DNA from: Leucobacter ruminantium
Lineage (GTDB): Bacteria; Actinomycetota; Actinomycetes; Actinomycetales; Microbacteriaceae
Direction of reading: 5' to 3'
DNA length: 64,000 nucleotides
NCBI RefSeq assembly: GCF_017565705.1
Contig: NZ_JAGDYL010000014.1
Span: forward strand, 1 to 64,000
The notes under the pieces are model-generated. The model was given only the letters and a program-made list of their open reading frames with translations, did not search any database and had not been told where the DNA came from. This document shows, piece by piece, positions 34,308 through 42,695 of the stretch (within the stretch, counting starts at the first letter, position 1; every line of letters starts with the position of its first letter). The position numbers and the translations under genes are program-made.

Positions 34308-35240
34308 TCAGGGAGCCCTGCCCTCGTCCCGCTGCGTCGCGATCACCTCCGTGACCGTGCCGGGGTGGAGCCTCGGGTCTCCGGGCTGCACCGGCACCGT
34401 GGCCGTCGAGGTGCCCGCGCGCGCCTTCGCCCTCGGGCTGCGGCTCAGGCGCTTCTCCAGCCACCTCGCGAGCCCCGAGAGGATCAGGCACATCACGATG
34501 TAGATGCCGCCGATGACGAACGCCGACTGCAGCAGGGGGCGCCCGAACTGCACGTTGCTCGAGAGCTGCTTCGCGAGATAGAGCAGTTCGGGGTAGGTGA
34601 TGATGAAACCGAGCGCGGTGTCCTTCATCGTCACGACCAGCTGCGATACGATCACCGGCAGCATCGCGCGCACTGCCTGGGGCAGCAGCACGAGACGCAT
34701 CACGCCGCTCTTGCGCAGGCCGATCGCGTAGCCGGCCTCCTTCTGTCCCCGCGGCAGCGACTCGATGCCCGCACGCAGGGCCTCGGCGAGCACCGAGCCG
34801 TTGTAGACGACGAGCGCGATGACCACGGCCCAGTAGGGCTCCATCTTCACGCCGACGGAGGGCAGGCCGTAGTAGAGCAGCATCATCATGACCAGCACGG
34901 GCACCGCGCGGAATACCTCGGTGACCGCGGTGAACGGCGCGCGCACCCAGGCATGGTCGGAGAGCCTGCCGATCGCGAGCACGAAGCCGAGCGCCACGCT
35001 CAGCACCGCCGCGAGGCCGAAGGCCGCGAGGGTCTTGCCGAGCGCGCGGAGGATCTGCTCCCAGATGGCCGTGTAGGTGAAGATGCCCCACTTCGTCGCG
35101 GAGAACTGCCCCGAGAGCGCGAAGCGGTAGAGGATGAAGGCGACGATCGCTCCTACGCCGACCACCGTGATCACCGCGATCACGCGGTTGCGGAGGATGG
35201 CGCGCGGGCCGGGTACGTCATACAGGACCGAGGTGCTCAT
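34308..35240 (-). CDS. gluD: Glutamate-type ABC transporter permease GluD
   Basis: A 310-residue inner-membrane permease of the polar amino acid (HisMQ) family. The EAA loop that docks to the ATPase is YAIGLRKSGVMRLVLLPQAVRAMLP. It is longer than its partner because of an N-terminal helix region and a Pro/Thr-rich C-terminal tail of 40 residues. The ATG at 35240 overlaps the gluC stop (ATGA), so the two permeases are co-translated, consistent with a heterodimeric channel. It is the last gene of gluA-gluB-gluC-gluD, in the same order as the Corynebacterium glutamate importer, which is the basis for the symbol. Confidence 0.85.
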   Translation of the reverse strand: MSTSVLYDVPGPRAILRNRVIAVITVVGVGAIVAFILYRFALSGQFSATKWGIFTYTAIWEQILRALGKTLAAFGLAAVLSVALGFVLAIGRLSDHAWVRAPFTAVTEVFRAVPVLVMMMLLYYGLPSVGVKMEPYWAVVIALVVYNGSVLAEALRAGIESLPRGQKEAGYAIGLRKSGVMRLVLLPQAVRAMLPVIVSQLVVTMKDTALGFIITYPELLYLAKQLSSNVQFGRPLLQSAFVIGGIYIVMCLILSGLARWLEKRLSRSPRAKARAGTSTATVPVQPGDPRLHPGTVTEVIATQRDEGRAP

Positions 35241-35893
35241 CGCGCGATCCTCCACTTCTTCTCGAGGCGGTTCTGGGCGAAACTCAGGATCATCACCAGC
35301 ACCACGAAGACGAGCGCGACCCAGAGCAGCACCTCCATGGGGCTGCCCGGGCGGCCCGCGGCGTCGTTGATCGTGGCGCGCAGCGCACCGAGCTCGGCCA
35401 CCGAGAATCCTGCGGCGACCGTCGTGTTCTTGAGCAGTGCAATGAACACGCTCATCATGGGCGGCACGACCGAGCGGAAGGCCTGCGGCAGCACGACGAG
35501 CGACATGACCTGCCCGAACGGCAGCCCGATCGCGCGTGCCGCCTCGGCCTGCCCGACCGGCACCGTGTTGATGCCGGCCCTCAGCACCTCGGCCACGTAG
35601 GTCGCCGTGTAGATGCCGATCGCGAGGATGCCGAGCACGAGCGTGCTCATCTTGGGCAGTCCCAGCGCGGGGTAGCCGAGCACGAAGAAGAAGAAGACGA
35701 GCGTCAGCGGCGTATTGCGGACGAGGGTCACGTAGAGCGTGCCCACGCCCCGCGCGATCGGCACCGGCGAGACGCGCATGGCCCCGACGATGATGCCCAG
35801 CCCGAGGGCGAGCAGGCCACCGCCGAAGAACACGAGCAGCGTGTTCTTGATCGCGGTTCCCCAGAGGTCGAGGTTCCCGAAGATGACGTCCAT
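35237..35893 (-). CDS. gluC: Glutamate-type ABC transporter permease GluC
   Basis: A 218-residue permease of the polar amino acid ABC family. The HisMQ signature VRNTPLTLVFFFFVLGYPALGL and the ATPase-docking EAA loop AARAIGLPFGQVMSLVVLPQAFRSVVPP are clear. It pairs with GluD. A strong AAGGAGG ribosome site precedes the ATG at 35893. Between gluB and gluC lies a 14-bp-stem, four-base-loop hairpin (35915-35946) that should lower transcription into the permeases relative to the binding protein, a common arrangement for ABC importers. Substrate specificity rests on gene order and the binding protein. Confidence 0.87.
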   Translation of the reverse strand: MDVIFGNLDLWGTAIKNTLLVFFGGGLLALGLGIIVGAMRVSPVPIARGVGTLYVTLVRNTPLTLVFFFFVLGYPALGLPKMSTLVLGILAIGIYTATYVAEVLRAGINTVPVGQAEAARAIGLPFGQVMSLVVLPQAFRSVVPPMMSVFIALLKNTTVAAGFSVAELGALRATINDAAGRPGSPMEVLLWVALVFVVLVMILSFAQNRLEKKWRIAR

Positions 35894-35914
35894 GCGTCTT
35901 CCTCCTTAGGCAGT

Positions 35915-35946
35915 GCGTCCGGGGGCGGTGGCCCGCCCCCGGACGC
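35915..35946 (-). terminator. Attenuator hairpin between gluB and gluC
   Basis: gcgtccgggggcgg (35915-35928) pairs perfectly with 35933-35946 across the loop tggc. It begins six bases after the gluB stop. There is no T-run, so it may act as a partial terminator and as an RNA stabiliser for gluB. Confidence 0.7.
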
Positions 35947-35951
35947 GCGGA

Positions 35952-36860
35952 TCAGTAGGCGTCCACCTCGGGCTGCTCGACCTTGATGCCCGAGTCGCCG
36001 AGGTTCCGCTCGAAGACCGCATCCCAGACGTCGCCGCCGTCGGTGAAGAGGTCGTTGATGTGCGCGCGCAGCACGTCGTCGCCCTTGGGCAGGCCCACGC
36101 CGTACTTCTCCTCGGTGAGCAGCGGGCCGCTCGTCACCATGAGGTTGTCGGGATCCTGCGCGGCGTAGCCGATGAGGATGGCCTGGTCGGTCGTCACGGC
36201 ATCCACCTGCCCGTTCAGCAGGCTCTCGACGCACGCCGAGTAAAGGTCGAACTCCTGGGTCTTGATACCGGGGAAGTTCTCCTTGATGTTCTGAATGGGC
36301 GTCGACCCCGTCGCCGAGCACACCGTCTTGCCGTCGAGCTCCTCGAGCGACTGGTAGTCGGTGTCGCCCTGCTTCACGAGCAGACCCTGGCCGGTGATGA
36401 AGTAGGGACCGGCGAAGTCGATGTCGGCCTTGCGCTTGTCGTTGATCGAGTAGGTGCCGACGTAGTAGTCGATGTCGCCGTTCACGATCGCCTGCTCGCG
36501 GTTGGCGGAGGCGATCGCCTTGTACTCGATCTGATCCTCGTCGAAGCCGAGCGAGGCGGCGATCCAGCGGGCGATGTCGACGTCGAAGCCGCTGCGCTCG
36601 CCCGTGACATTGTCGAGGTATCCGAGGTTCGGCTGATCCTCCTTGACGCCGATCACGACCTTGCCGCGCTCCTCCATCTTGTCGAAGGTGGGGCTGCCCT
36701 CGAGCGTGAAGCCCTCGGCGACCTCCCACGGCGTCTCACTGCTCGCCGCGTCGTCTCCCGAGCCGCCCGGGGCCGCCGGGCTGCCGCTGTTGCAGCCCGC
36801 GAGCGTCAGCGTCGCGGCGGCGAGGAGGCCGACTGCGGCGAGTGCTTTCTTGAATCGCAT
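35952..36860 (-). CDS. gluB: Glutamate-type ABC transporter substrate-binding lipoprotein GluB
   Basis: A 302-residue lipoprotein, lipidated at C23 (lipobox LAGC), with the family 3 solute-binding fold. GKVVIGVKEDQPNLGYLDNVTGERSGFDVDIARWIAA is typical of glutamate-binding proteins and carries the Arg/Asp region that grips the amino acid. TYSINDKRKADIDFAGPYF and VDAVTTDQAILIGYA are further family blocks. It captures the ligand at the outer face and delivers it to GluCD. The ATG at 36860 has GAAAGGA upstream. It follows gluA with a 57-base gap that holds a short GGGATCGC hairpin. Confidence 0.9.
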   Translation of the reverse strand: MRFKKALAAVGLLAAATLTLAGCNSGSPAAPGGSGDDAASSETPWEVAEGFTLEGSPTFDKMEERGKVVIGVKEDQPNLGYLDNVTGERSGFDVDIARWIAASLGFDEDQIEYKAIASANREQAIVNGDIDYYVGTYSINDKRKADIDFAGPYFITGQGLLVKQGDTDYQSLEELDGKTVCSATGSTPIQNIKENFPGIKTQEFDLYSACVESLLNGQVDAVTTDQAILIGYAAQDPDNLMVTSGPLLTEEKYGVGLPKGDDVLRAHINDLFTDGGDVWDAVFERNLGDSGIKVEQPEVDAY

Positions 36861-36917
36861 GGTGCGTTCCTTTCGATCGGTGGCGAGGGATCGCACCGCG
36901 GCGCGATCCCCTGAGCC

Positions 36918-37667
36918 TCAGTTGGTGATGAGCTTGGAGAGGAAGTCTTTGGCGCGGCTGCTCTTCGGGTTGGTGAAGAACTCCTCGGGCGTCGCCTGCT
37001 CGACGATCTGCCCGTCCGCCATGAAGACCACGCGGTCGGCGGCCTTGCGCGCGAAGCCCATCTCGTGGGTGACGACGATCATCGTCATGCCCTCCTTGGC
37101 GAGGCCGACCATGACGTCGAGCACCTCGTTGATCATCTCGGGGTCGAGCGCGCTGGTGGGCTCGTCGAAGAGCATGACCTTGGGGTGCATGGCGAGGGAT
37201 CGTGCGATCGCGACGCGCTGCTGCTGGCCGCCGGAGAGCTGGGCCGGAAGCTTCGAAGCCTGCTTCTCCACGCCGACGCGTGTGAGCAGCTCCATCGCCT
37301 CCCGCTCGGCGTCGGCCTTCTTCATGCCGCGCACCTTGATCGGGCCGAGTGTGACGTTCTCGAGGATCGTGAGGTGCGCGAAGAGGTTGAACGACTGGAA
37401 GACCATGCCGACCTCGGCGCGCAGCTTCGCAAGCTCCCTGCCCTCCGCCGGAAGCTCCCTGCCGTCGATGCGGATCGAGCCGCTGGTGATGGTCTCGAGG
37501 CGATTGATCGAGCGGCACAGGGTCGACTTGCCCGAGCCGGACGGGCCGATGATCACGACGACCTCGCCCCGTTCGATCGTGAGATCGATGTCGGTCAGCG
37601 CCTGGAAGTCGCCGTAGTGCTTCTGCACGTTCTCCACGACGACCAGCGGTTCGCTCGCACTCATCAT
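36918..37667 (-). CDS. gluA: Glutamate-type ABC transporter ATP-binding protein GluA
   Basis: A 249-residue ABC ATPase of the polar amino acid class. It has Walker [10 protein letters not shown], the Q-loop region [14 protein letters not shown], signature [15 protein letters not shown], Walker [14 protein letters not shown] and the switch His in VVTHEMGF. It powers import through GluCD. The start is MM at 37667/37664 after AAAGGTGG. It is the first gene of gluABCD. The promoter region upstream has ATGACG-17-TAGCTT and four CTTGAG repeats, so control by an OmpR-type regulator is likely, and a regulator of that class is encoded 2.6 kb upstream. Confidence 0.92.
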   Translation of the reverse strand: MMSASEPLVVVENVQKHYGDFQALTDIDLTIERGEVVVIIGPSGSGKSTLCRSINRLETITSGSIRIDGRELPAEGRELAKLRAEVGMVFQSFNLFAHLTILENVTLGPIKVRGMKKADAEREAMELLTRVGVEKQASKLPAQLSGGQQQRVAIARSLAMHPKVMLFDEPTSALDPEMINEVLDVMVGLAKEGMTMIVVTHEMGFARKAADRVVFMADGQIVEQATPEEFFTNPKSSRAKDFLSKLITN

Positions 37668-37794
37668 GTCCACCTTTGGATCCTGACCTGCCGCGCGGGA
37701 CGCTTCAGGTGTGTTGCCGGGCTGCGCCGATTCCGATGAGCATCCGCCCCGTCTCCGGGTGCGGCGTCTGCTCCTCGTCGAACCGATCAGCCCC

Positions 37795-37823
37795 AAGCTA
37801 GGGGAGGGATCCCTCGCCGTCAT
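37795..37823 (-). promoter_or_regulatory. Predicted gluABCD promoter
   Basis: On the minus strand ATGACG (37818-37823) and TAGCTT (37795-37800) are separated by 17 bases, leaving a leader of about 120 bases to gluA. The -35 is poor, as expected of an activator-dependent promoter. The spacer contains GAGGGATCCCTC. Confidence 0.5.
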
Positions 37824-37827
37824 GGGC

Positions 37828-37867
37828 CTTGAGGTTTTCTTGAGTGTGTGCTTGAGCGTTTCTTGAG
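37828..37867. promoter_or_regulatory. Four CTTGAG direct repeats, OmpR-type binding site candidate
   Basis: CTTGAG occurs at 37828, 37839, 37851 and 37862, that is at steps of 11, 12 and 11 bases, on one face of the helix. The array ends four bases upstream of the predicted -35 of gluABCD. Tandem hexamers at about 11-base spacing are how PhoB/OmpR-family dimers bind. Confidence 0.65.
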
Positions 37868-37930
37868 CTTCGCCCGTTCGAGCGCTCGCGACGCCCTATC
37901 GCGCGTCCCGCGGGCGCGCTGAGGCGCCCC

Positions 37931-38887
37931 TCATCGGCGTGTGTCGACGTAGTAGTCGGCTGCGCCGGGGTGCAGCGCCATGGGCTCCGTGAAGATCGCC
38001 TGTCGCCTGTCGAGGAAGGCCGCAGCGGGCACCGAGCGCGCGATCGACGCCCGCGATGCGAAGAGCACCCCCGCGACGTCGTAGACGAGATCGTGCGGGG
38101 CGCTCTCCGAGGTGACGAGGTAGTTCGGCACGGTCATCGTCTCGCTCGAGGTCTCGATGCCGTAGGCGCCGATCGGGAAGTCGGCGATCCGGTAGACCCC
38201 GGCATGCCCCGCGTTGACGGCCTCGACGGTGTCGGCCCCAATCGACAGCATCCGCACCGGCATGGCCTCCGAGAGCCGTTCGATGCCCGGGGTCGGCAGA
38301 CCCCCGACCCAGAAGAACGCGTCGATCTCCCCCGCCTCCATCGCCCGGATCGAGTCGTCGAGACCGAGGGCCGGGTTGTCCAAGGCGTCGACCGGTACGC
38401 CCGAGGAGTCGAGCACGCGCTCGGCGATGACGGCGACCCCCGAGTTCAAGGCTCCGAGCGATACCCGACGGCCACGCAGCTCGGCGATCCCGCGTATCTC
38501 GGAGTCGGCGGGCACCACGATGTGCACGTACTCGTCGTAGACGCGCGCGACCGCCCGCACCGGGAGCGGCTCGTCGAAGGCGCCGACGCCCGCGATCGCA
38601 TCCGCCGCGGTGTCGCCCTGGGCGAATCCGAGCAGGGCGTCGCCCGAGCCGACGCGCAGCAGGTTGTCGACCGAGCCGCGAGTCTCGGACACCGAGATAT
38701 CGAGGCCCAGGCCGCGGTGCAGCTCCTCGGCGAAGCGCTCCCCGTAGGCGTAGTAGACCCCCGCCGTGCCGCCTCCCGCTATCCGGTACGACTTCCCATC
38801 GGCGTACTGCGCGCCGCCGCACCCCGCCAGCGCGGCCAGGACGACCGTCGCGGCGAGCGCCGCGACCATCCGCACGAGCCTCCGCAT
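37931..38887 (-). CDS. TAXI-family solute-binding lipoprotein
   Basis: A 318-residue lipoprotein (signal peptide, lipidated C23 in LAGC) of the TAXI family, the binding proteins of one TRAP transporter class. Family stretches are YRIAGGGTAGVYYAYGERFA, SVDNLLRVGSGDALLGFAQGD, LRGRRVSLGALNSGVAVIAE and DAFFWVGGLPTPGIERL. Structures of relatives hold glutamate-like ligands. No TRAP membrane subunit is near. Instead its start overlaps the stop of a histidine kinase (TGATG at 38885-38889), with a response regulator before that, so it is more likely a sensor subunit that presents its ligand to the kinase. The neighbouring gluABCD operon points to an acidic amino acid. The family call is firm; the role is inference. 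Confidence 0.85.
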   Translation of the reverse strand: MRRLVRMVAALAATVVLAALAGCGGAQYADGKSYRIAGGGTAGVYYAYGERFAEELHRGLGLDISVSETRGSVDNLLRVGSGDALLGFAQGDTAADAIAGVGAFDEPLPVRAVARVYDEYVHIVVPADSEIRGIAELRGRRVSLGALNSGVAVIAERVLDSSGVPVDALDNPALGLDDSIRAMEAGEIDAFFWVGGLPTPGIERLSEAMPVRMLSIGADTVEAVNAGHAGVYRIADFPIGAYGIETSSETMTVPNYLVTSESAPHDLVYDVAGVLFASRASIARSVPAAAFLDRRQAIFTEPMALHPGAADYYVDTRR

Positions 38888-40260
38888 CACACCTCCCCCG
38901 CCGGAAGATGCAGCGCGACCCTGAGCCCGCCGCCACCGGGGGCCGAGACCTCGATCCGGCCTCCCAGCGCGTGCATCAGATCCGTCGCGATGGCGAGCCC
39001 CAGCCCGGACCCCGGAACGTTCTGATCGCGCGCGCTGCGCCAGAAGCGGCGGGTCGCCCGCTCCAGCTCCTCCGGTTCGAGGCCGCGGCCGCGATCCCTC
39101 ACCGCGATCTCGCACTCCTCGCCCGGCACCGCGACCGTCACATCGACCTCCGTGCCGCGCGGCGCGAACTTCAGCGCGTTGTCGATCACCGCGTCGAAGG
39201 CGCTCTCGACCGCCGTGCGGTCGGTGAGCGCCGGTGCGGCGGCCGGAGCGCTCACGGCGATCCGTACCCCGCGCTCGCGGGCGACGTGGCGCCACGCGGC
39301 GACCCTGGCCGTGACGACGTCGACCAGGTCCACGACCGCGAATACGGAGTCCGCCCGACCCGCGCGCGCCATGCCGAGCAGCGTGTCGAGGATGCGAGAC
39401 ATGCGCCTGCCCTCCTCGCGGGTCTTCTCGACGTCGTCGTCCCAGCTCTCGTCGAGCCCCGTCGCCAGGTACTCGACCCGCATGAGCAGCGCGCCCAGTG
39501 GGTTGCGCAGCTCGTGGGAGGCGTTCATCGCGAACTCCTGCTGCCGCGAGATGACACGCTCGATCTCCTCGGCCATCTGATTGAAGATCCGCGTCATGCT
39601 GCGGGTCTCCGGAGGCCCCGTGTCGTCGGAGATCCTGGCGTTCATCTCGCCGTGCTCGATCGCGGCCATGGCTTCGTCGAGCCGATGCATCGGCTGCAGC
39701 ACCCAGCTGGCGAGCCTGAACACCGCGAGCACCAGCAGCGCCACGATCGCGATGCACACGGCGATGAGCGCCAGCCAGTGGGTCAGGATCTCGCTGCGCG
39801 GCTGCTCCGCGCTCGCGGAGATCACCACCGCGCCGATCACGATGCCGTCGTCGAACACCGGCTCGACCACCGTCGTCTCGCCGAGCGACCACGGCAGCAC
39901 CGTCTGCACCGGCTCGCTGCGGCGGCCCGAGAGCGCCAGGCCGAGCTGCGCGGTCGCCTCCTCCCCCAGCTCGCCCGGCTCCAGACCGCCCGACGCCCAC
40001 AGCGCACCCGAGCGGTCGAACACGGCGACCTCGGCGTCGTAGAGCTCGCTGTAGCGTCTGAGCTCGCCCTCGATCACATCGGGTGCGCCGGCGCGGAGCG
40101 CCTGCCTGGCGCCGGTCAGGAAGTAGCTGAGATCGCCGAGCTGCTGGTTCGAGACCTCCTGCTGGATGCTGCGCGCGACGCTCCACGCGTAGGCGCCGGC
40201 GAGCGCCAGGAGGATCACGGTCATCGGCACGAGGAAGACGATGATCAGCCGCTTGCGCAC
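38887..40260 (-). CDS. Sensor histidine kinase
   Basis: A 457-residue membrane kinase. Helix 1 (about 6-28) and helix 2 (about 163-185) enclose an exported sensing domain of about 130 residues with a PAS/Cache-like look (VAVFDRSGALWAS). A HAMP linker follows, then the HisKA dimer with phospho-acceptor H249 in NASHELRNPLGAL, and the ATPase domain with an N-box (FDAVIDNALKFAP), a G1 box (DRGRGLEPEEL) and a G2 box (GSGLGLAI). GTG 40260 starts one base after the regulator stop, and its own stop overlaps the TAXI gene, so the three are one operon. Its stimulus is probably delivered by the TAXI lipoprotein. Confidence 0.92.
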   Translation of the reverse strand: MRKRLIIVFLVPMTVILLALAGAYAWSVARSIQQEVSNQQLGDLSYFLTGARQALRAGAPDVIEGELRRYSELYDAEVAVFDRSGALWASGGLEPGELGEEATAQLGLALSGRRSEPVQTVLPWSLGETTVVEPVFDDGIVIGAVVISASAEQPRSEILTHWLALIAVCIAIVALLVLAVFRLASWVLQPMHRLDEAMAAIEHGEMNARISDDTGPPETRSMTRIFNQMAEEIERVISRQQEFAMNASHELRNPLGALLMRVEYLATGLDESWDDDVEKTREEGRRMSRILDTLLGMARAGRADSVFAVVDLVDVVTARVAAWRHVARERGVRIAVSAPAAAPALTDRTAVESAFDAVIDNALKFAPRGTEVDVTVAVPGEECEIAVRDRGRGLEPEELERATRRFWRSARDQNVPGSGLGLAIATDLMHALGGRIEVSAPGGGGLRVALHLPAGEV

Positions 40261-40261
40261 C

Positions 40262-40933
40262 TCACACCCCGGTCAATCGGTAGCCCACGCCGCGCACCGT
40301 CGCGATGAGGGACGGCCTGTCGAGCTTGCGCCTGATCGAGCCGACGTGCACCTCGAGGGATCTGCTGAAGCCGTTCCAGTCGGTGCCCCAGACCTCGCGG
40401 ATGATGCGATCCCTCGGCACCACTACGCCCGGGTACCGCGCGAGCACCGCGACGATGTCGAACTCCTTCGGTGTGAGATCGACCGGGGTGTCGCCCGCGA
40501 GCACGAGGCGATTCACGAAGTCGAAGTAGATGCCGTCGATGTCGATGCCCGACGTCTCCTCGGAGTCCACAGGCAGGGCGTGCGTTCGACGCGTCACCGC
40601 CTCGATCCGCGCGATGAGCTCGCGCACATCGTAGGGCTTCACCACGAAGTCGTCGGCCCCCGCGTGCAGGCCCCTGATCCGCTCCTCCACGTGGCTGCGG
40701 GCCGTCGCCACGATGATCGGCACGCCCGAGAAGCCGCGGATGCGCCGGCACACGTCGAGGCCGTCCATGTCCGGCAGGCCGAGATCGAGCAGCACGGCCT
40801 CGGTGTCGGGACCGACGGCCTCGAGCGCGGAAGCGCCGTCCGCCGCGCGGACCGTCGTGTAGCCGGCCTGACGCAGATAGGCGCCGAGCGCGTCGGCGAC
40901 GCGCTCGTCATCTTCCACGATCAGGATCTTCAT
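40262..40933 (-). CDS. OmpR-family response regulator
   Basis: A 223-residue regulator. The receiver domain has the acidic pair D8/D9, phospho-acceptor D50 in LLDLGLPDMDG, and K99. The C-terminal winged helix (LTPKEFDIVAVLARYPGVVV, then VHVGSIRRKLDRPSLIATVRGVGYRL) binds tandem direct repeats in this family. It is the first gene of the regulator-kinase-TAXI operon; the ATG at 40933 has GGAGACC upstream. The only matching tandem repeat array I see nearby is the CTTGAG set before gluABCD. That makes glutamate import its likely target. The octamer GAGGGATC appears twice, once in each orientation. Confidence 0.93.
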   Translation of the reverse strand: MKILIVEDDERVADALGAYLRQAGYTTVRAADGASALEAVGPDTEAVLLDLGLPDMDGLDVCRRIRGFSGVPIIVATARSHVEERIRGLHAGADDFVVKPYDVRELIARIEAVTRRTHALPVDSEETSGIDIDGIYFDFVNRLVLAGDTPVDLTPKEFDIVAVLARYPGVVVPRDRIIREVWGTDWNGFSRSLEVHVGSIRRKLDRPSLIATVRGVGYRLTGV

Positions 40934-41035
40934 CTCGGTCTCCAGCGGTTCCCGGGCACGCCGGGTGTTGCCCGACACCCCCAGATTAGCCTCCGCCGGC
41001 CCGGCGCCTCTCCCCCGCGCCTCTTGCGCCGACTC

Positions 41036-41100
41036 CGACGCTTTCAGCGAGACCGACGGTTCCCGTGGCTCTGAAACAGTCGGTCTCGCTGAAAGCGTCG
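41036..41100. repeat. Perfect 22-bp-arm inverted repeat
   Basis: Bases 41036-41057 are the exact reverse complement of 41079-41100, with a 21-base loop. It lies between the end of the APC permease gene (41153) and the start of the regulator operon (40933), both leftward, so it probably terminates the permease transcript. Confidence 0.85.
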
Positions 41101-41152
41101 ATCTCGTCGGGGTGGGCCGGGGCGTCCCGCGGACGGAGAGCTCGGGATCCGG

Positions 41153-42565
41153 TTACTCGTACATCGAGATGTTGACGGGGCCCGTGAGGTCGGGCGCGGG
41201 CGCCCGGAAGCCGCGCGTCTTCACCACGAGGAAGAGCAGACCGGCGACCAGCCAGATCCCTCCGATGACCTTCGAGAGCGGATCGAGGCTGAGCCACAGC
41301 CACACGTTGATCGCCACGCCGACCGCGGGCACGGCGACGAAGCCGAGCCAGAGCCCGAGGCTGCGGCGCTTCAGGAAGCGGAAGAAGACGAAGATGACCG
41401 ACAGGTTCACGAAGGTGAAGGCGAGGAACGCGCCGAAGTTCGCCATCGCGGTCGCCTGATCGAGATCGACGAAGGTCGCCGTCAGCGCGACGAGTGCGAT
41501 GAGCAGCACGTTCGCCACGGGAACGCCGGTGCGCGGGTTCACCTTCCCGAACAGGCGCTTCGGCAGTGCCCCGTCGCGACCCATCGCGTAGAGCAGCCGT
41601 GCGGCGCTCATCTGCTGCGTGATGCCGCAGGCCAGCACGGCCATCATGTAGCCGCCGACGAATACGGCCTGGAAGGCGGCGCCGCCGATGTACTTCGCGA
41701 TCTCGGGCGAGGCGCCCACGACGTCCTCGAGCAGCGACACATCGGGGAACAGCACCTGCATCACGTACGAGACCGAGAGGAAGAACGCGCCAGCGACGAG
41801 GACGATGATGAAGATCGCGCGCGGGATGTCGCGGGTCGGCCGCTCGGCCTCCTCCGCGAGGGTCGACACCGCGTCGAAACCGAGGAAGGAGAGCGCGAGC
41901 AGTGCCGCGCCGGCCGTGATCGAGACCAGCTGGATGTCCTCCGAGAAGAACGGGCGCACGCTGAACTCCGCGCCGTTCGCGCCGTTCGAGATGTTGACGA
42001 CCGTGAGCACCACGAACACGACGGCGACGATCAGCTGGATCACGACGAAGGCCATGTTGAGGTTCGCCGAGAGCTTCACCCCGACGAGGTTGAGCACCGT
42101 GCAGATCGCGACGGTGAGCGCCACCCAGATCCAGAACGGCACATCGGGGAAGATCGCGCCCATGTAGATGCCCGAGAGGATCGCGTTGACCATCGGCAGG
42201 AGGATGTAGTCGAGCGTCGCCGCCCAGCCCACGAGGAAGCCGAGGTGCGCGTTGATCGCCTCCTTCGCATAGGTGTAGGCGGAGCCCGCGATCGGGAAGA
42301 AGCGCACCATGCGCGAATAGCTGAAGGCGGTGAACAGCACGGCGACCATCACGACGAGGTACGCGAGCGGCACGTGGCCGTCGGTCTCGTCGGAGACGAT
42401 GCCGAAGAGGTCGAACACCGCGACCGGGGCCATGTAGGCGAGGCCGATGAAGACCAGGTGGCGCAGCTTCAGCGTGCGCTTCAACTGTCCGGGCTCGCCG
42501 GTGATGGCGTGCGCGATCTGGTCATCACCCGCGGCGACTCCGGAGTGGGAGGGGAGAGTGGACAT
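41153..42565 (-). CDS. APC family amino acid/amine permease
   Basis: A 470-residue permease with about twelve helices. The APC signature is in KLRHLVFIGLAYMAPVAVFDLFGIV and, in helix 6, ALLALSFLGFDAVSTLAEEAERPTRDIPRAI. It imports an amino acid, amine or related compound with protons. Next to it, upstream in transcription order, is an amidohydrolase on the same strand, so the pair may import and hydrolyse one N-acyl or formyl compound. I use ATG 42565, which has AAGGA six bases before it; a GTG four codons earlier is possible. A 17-bp-arm palindrome separates it from the amidohydrolase gene. Confidence 0.88.
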   Translation of the reverse strand: MSTLPSHSGVAAGDDQIAHAITGEPGQLKRTLKLRHLVFIGLAYMAPVAVFDLFGIVSDETDGHVPLAYLVVMVAVLFTAFSYSRMVRFFPIAGSAYTYAKEAINAHLGFLVGWAATLDYILLPMVNAILSGIYMGAIFPDVPFWIWVALTVAICTVLNLVGVKLSANLNMAFVVIQLIVAVVFVVLTVVNISNGANGAEFSVRPFFSEDIQLVSITAGAALLALSFLGFDAVSTLAEEAERPTRDIPRAIFIIVLVAGAFFLSVSYVMQVLFPDVSLLEDVVGASPEIAKYIGGAAFQAVFVGGYMMAVLACGITQQMSAARLLYAMGRDGALPKRLFGKVNPRTGVPVANVLLIALVALTATFVDLDQATAMANFGAFLAFTFVNLSVIFVFFRFLKRRSLGLWLGFVAVPAVGVAINVWLWLSLDPLSKVIGGIWLVAGLLFLVVKTRGFRAPAPDLTGPVNISMYE

Positions 42566-42607
42566 GGATTCCTTCACTTCGTTGTGGCTGCTCTGTCATT
42601 TCGGGTT

Positions 42608-42652
42608 CCGGGCTCTCGTTCCCTGAGCCTGTCGAAGGGAGCGAGAGCCCGG
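42608..42652. repeat. REP-like palindrome with CCTGAGCCTGTCGAAGGG core
   Basis: Bases 42608-42624 pair with 42636-42652 (one mismatch) around an 11-base loop. The core ccctgagcctgtcgaaggg is a widespread bacterial REP-type sequence. A second partial copy, ccgacaagctcagggg, follows at 42663-42678. Confidence 0.8.
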
Positions 42653-42695
42653 ACTCGCCCCTCCGACAAGCTCAGGGGACGAGCGCAGGAACGGA

